From contig NZ_DGLI01000048.1 of NCBI RefSeq assembly GCF_002387895.1, positions 148,116 to 212,115 on the forward strand: 64,000 nucleotides of DNA. Reading direction: 5' to 3'. Below are positions 62,720 to 64,000 of this stretch, piece after piece (positions within the stretch are counted from its first letter, which is position 1; every line of letters begins with the position of its first letter). The DNA comes from Clostridium sp. UBA4548. GTDB lineage: Bacteria > Bacillota > Clostridia > Clostridiales > Clostridiaceae. Under the pieces are notes generated by a model that was not told the DNA's origin, made no database searches, and saw nothing but the letters and a program-made list of their open reading frames with translations. Position numbers and translations under genes: made by a program.

Positions 62720-63772
62720 TTGTTTAAAGAAGAAATGACTCCAAGGGAAAGAATGGATGCTTTCTCAAAAGGTGAGGAAATTGATCGTGTAATTTGTGTG
62801 CCGGATATGGGAGTAACTATGGCACCTTTTATTGGAGCAAAAACTAGTGATTACTATTATTCAGCAGAGTTAATGGCAAACTTAGAAATTGCACTTTTTA
62901 ATAAATTAGGCCATGATAGTGTGGGGATTTCCACAAGTCTTAGAGGCGTTGCAGAGGCTATGGGTTCTAAAATTGCCTATCCTGATTATAATATTTCATA
63001 TCTCCTAGAACCTGCTGCTAAATCAGTTAATGAAATTGAAGGCTTAAAGGTAGCTAATCCTTTAACGGATGGAAGATTACCAATTTTACTACAAGCTTTA
63101 AGATTGACAAAAGATGCTTTGATAAAGCAAGTTGATGTAGGAGCTGCAATGTCTGGTCCTTTTAGTGTGGCTGCATCTGTGGTAGGAACTGAGAATTTGT
63201 TAAAGTGGATGATAAAGTATCCTAAAAAGGTACACACCTTAATGGAAATAGTAACAGAATCAAATAATAGATATATAGAAGAAGTAGCAAAACTAGGGTT
63301 ATCCATTGGCTTTGCAGATCCAGTTTCATCAACAAGCCTAATTAGCCCAAGACTTTTTAGAGAGTTTTCACTGCCTTATCTTAAGAAGAATGCAGTGAAA
63401 ATCAAAGAAACCACTGGAAGTGCTCCAGGTATACATATCTGTGGGCGAAGCAAAGAAATTTGGCAGGATGTAGTTGATATAGGTATATCAAACTTTAGTA
63501 TAGATAATGTAGAAGACTTAGAAGAAGCTAAGAAAATAATGGGGCATAGAGTTATCATCACAGGTAACGTACCCCCAGTAGATGTGGTGCATTTAGGAAC
63601 TAAAGAGGAGATATTTAACTCAGTAAAAGATTCTATAAGAAAAGGCCACAATTCCCCAAAGGGGTTTATCTTAAGTACAGGTTGTCAAATTCCAATGAAT
63701 ACACCGATTGAGAAAGTTGAAATGTTTATGGAAGCTGCTAAAACCTATGGCACATATCCATTGAATTTATAA
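62720..63772 (+). CDS. UroD/MtaA-family corrinoid methyltransferase, second locus
   Basis: A 350-residue MtaA-type protein. It begins FKEEMTPRERMDAFSKGEEIDR and keeps the zinc motif (HICGRS) and the late cysteine (STGCQIPMNTP); AMSGPFSVAASVVGTENL and GFADPVSSTSL are the other fold motifs. It resembles the protein at 45653 most. I accept a TTG start at 62720 because AAGGAG lies ten bases upstream; the next ATG (62735) is too far away. With only one methyltransferase in its unit, it may share partners with the operon at 43.8–50.3 kb. Confidence 0.87.
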   Translation: MFKEEMTPRERMDAFSKGEEIDRVICVPDMGVTMAPFIGAKTSDYYYSAELMANLEIALFNKLGHDSVGISTSLRGVAEAMGSKIAYPDYNISYLLEPAAKSVNEIEGLKVANPLTDGRLPILLQALRLTKDALIKQVDVGAAMSGPFSVAASVVGTENLLKWMIKYPKKVHTLMEIVTESNNRYIEEVAKLGLSIGFADPVSSTSLISPRLFREFSLPYLKKNAVKIKETTGSAPGIHICGRSKEIWQDVVDIGISNFSIDNVEDLEEAKKIMGHRVIITGNVPPVDVVHLGTKEEIFNSVKDSIRKGHNSPKGFILSTGCQIPMNTPIEKVEMFMEAAKTYGTYPLNL

Positions 63773-63817
63773 TAATTTGATATAGGAATATTTAACACTG
63801 ATAATGGAAGAAAGAAT

Positions 63818-63866
63818 AAAAGACAAGGTTAAGTAAGGTTCTTACTCTTACTTAATCTTGTCTTTT
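63818..63866 (+). terminator. Intrinsic terminator of the second corrinoid locus
   Basis: AAGACAAGGTTAAGTAAG and the complementary CTTACTTAATCTTGTCTT (one G·U pair) form a long stem with a short loop and a T-run. Confidence 0.9.
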
Positions 63867-63966
63867 TCTTTGTAATTAATTTTATTTAATATAAAATTAA
63901 CTGATTTTGGATAGCCTAAGTAAGTAGATTAATTTAGTAATGATTAAGGAGAATTTGTACAATATA

Positions 63967-64000
63967 ATGAAACAGAATAAATTTATGTGGCTAAAAAAGA
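63967..64000 (+). CDS. Possible start of a further gene, cut by the window end
   Basis: ATG at 63967 opens a frame reading MKQNKFMWLKK to the window end. AAGGAG at 63946–63951 is 15 bases upstream, longer than usual; an in-frame TTG at 63955 is too close. No function can be suggested from 11 residues. Confidence 0.3.
   Translation, partial: MKQNKFMWLKK

Overview
The window is AT-rich, low-GC Gram-positive chromosome and reads as a member of Clostridium or a close relative. The evidence is the conserved order uvrC–PHP phosphatase–murB and rapZ–yvcK–whiA, the dnaE–pfkA–pyk cluster, strong GGAGG-type ribosome binding sites, intrinsic terminators after most units, an in-frame UGA (selenocysteine) gene and corrinoid methyltransferase operons of the kind found in anaerobes. 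No rRNA or tRNA gene, CRISPR array, transposase or prophage was seen.

Layout. 0–10.6 kb is housekeeping: the end of a membrane hydrolase-family gene, uvrC, a PHP phosphatase, murB, a HisC-type aminotransferase, rapZ, yvcK, whiA and a YtoI-like regulator. 11.0–15.9 kb is a surface locus: a very large two-module nucleotidase with an LPQAG cell-wall sorting signal, followed by a sortase. 15.9–24.3 kb is dnaE, pfkA and pyk. dnaE is split by a 1702-nt group II intron whose only ORF is a two-motif LAGLIDADG homing endonuclease, not the usual reverse transcriptase/maturase. Removing 17988–19689 restores a 1191-residue DnaE exactly. 24.3–27.8 kb holds a candidate small RNA, a DUF1540 protein, an RlmD-type rRNA methyltransferase and an FTR1 iron permease.

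27.9–38 kb is an accessory region rich in xenobiotic or antibiotic functions: an APH-fold kinase, a Mef-like MFS pump, a UvrA-like ABC protein lacking the DNA-repair extras, a flavin reductase-like protein, a P-loop kinase and a Vat-type streptogramin A acetyltransferase. It ends with a regulator made of two MerR DNA-binding domains. The promoter in front of this regulator is nearly the same, over about 70 bp, as the one in front of the MFS–UvrA pair 6.4 kb away, which suggests a small regulon. 38–43.2 kb holds a YhhN membrane protein, a flavodoxin, a selenocysteine glutathione peroxidase (TGA at the catalytic position with a bacterial SECIS-like hairpin), an oleate hydratase and its probable TetR-type regulator.

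43.8–50.3 kb is an operon for corrinoid chemistry: a G3E (CobW-like) GTPase, three UroD/MtaA-fold methyltransferases, a corrinoid-binding protein and an ASKHA/2Fe-2S corrinoid activator. No separate substrate-specific methyltransferase (MtaB, MttB) is present. A second corrinoid protein plus UroD-fold methyltransferase lies at 62.0–63.8 kb. Between them are a two-component system divergent from a three-gene ABC-2 exporter, a MacAB/YknXYZ-like efflux set and an MFS transporter.

Two related, highly structured intergenic elements (4188–4455 and 15067–15243) share sequence ends that pair with each other and an internal hairpin. They look like copies of one RNA family that I cannot name. The strongest candidates for new biology are the LAGLIDADG group II intron in dnaE, the UroD-only corrinoid operon with its own GTPase and activator, and the tandem-MerR resistance regulon. 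All statements come from reading the sequence; no database search was possible.
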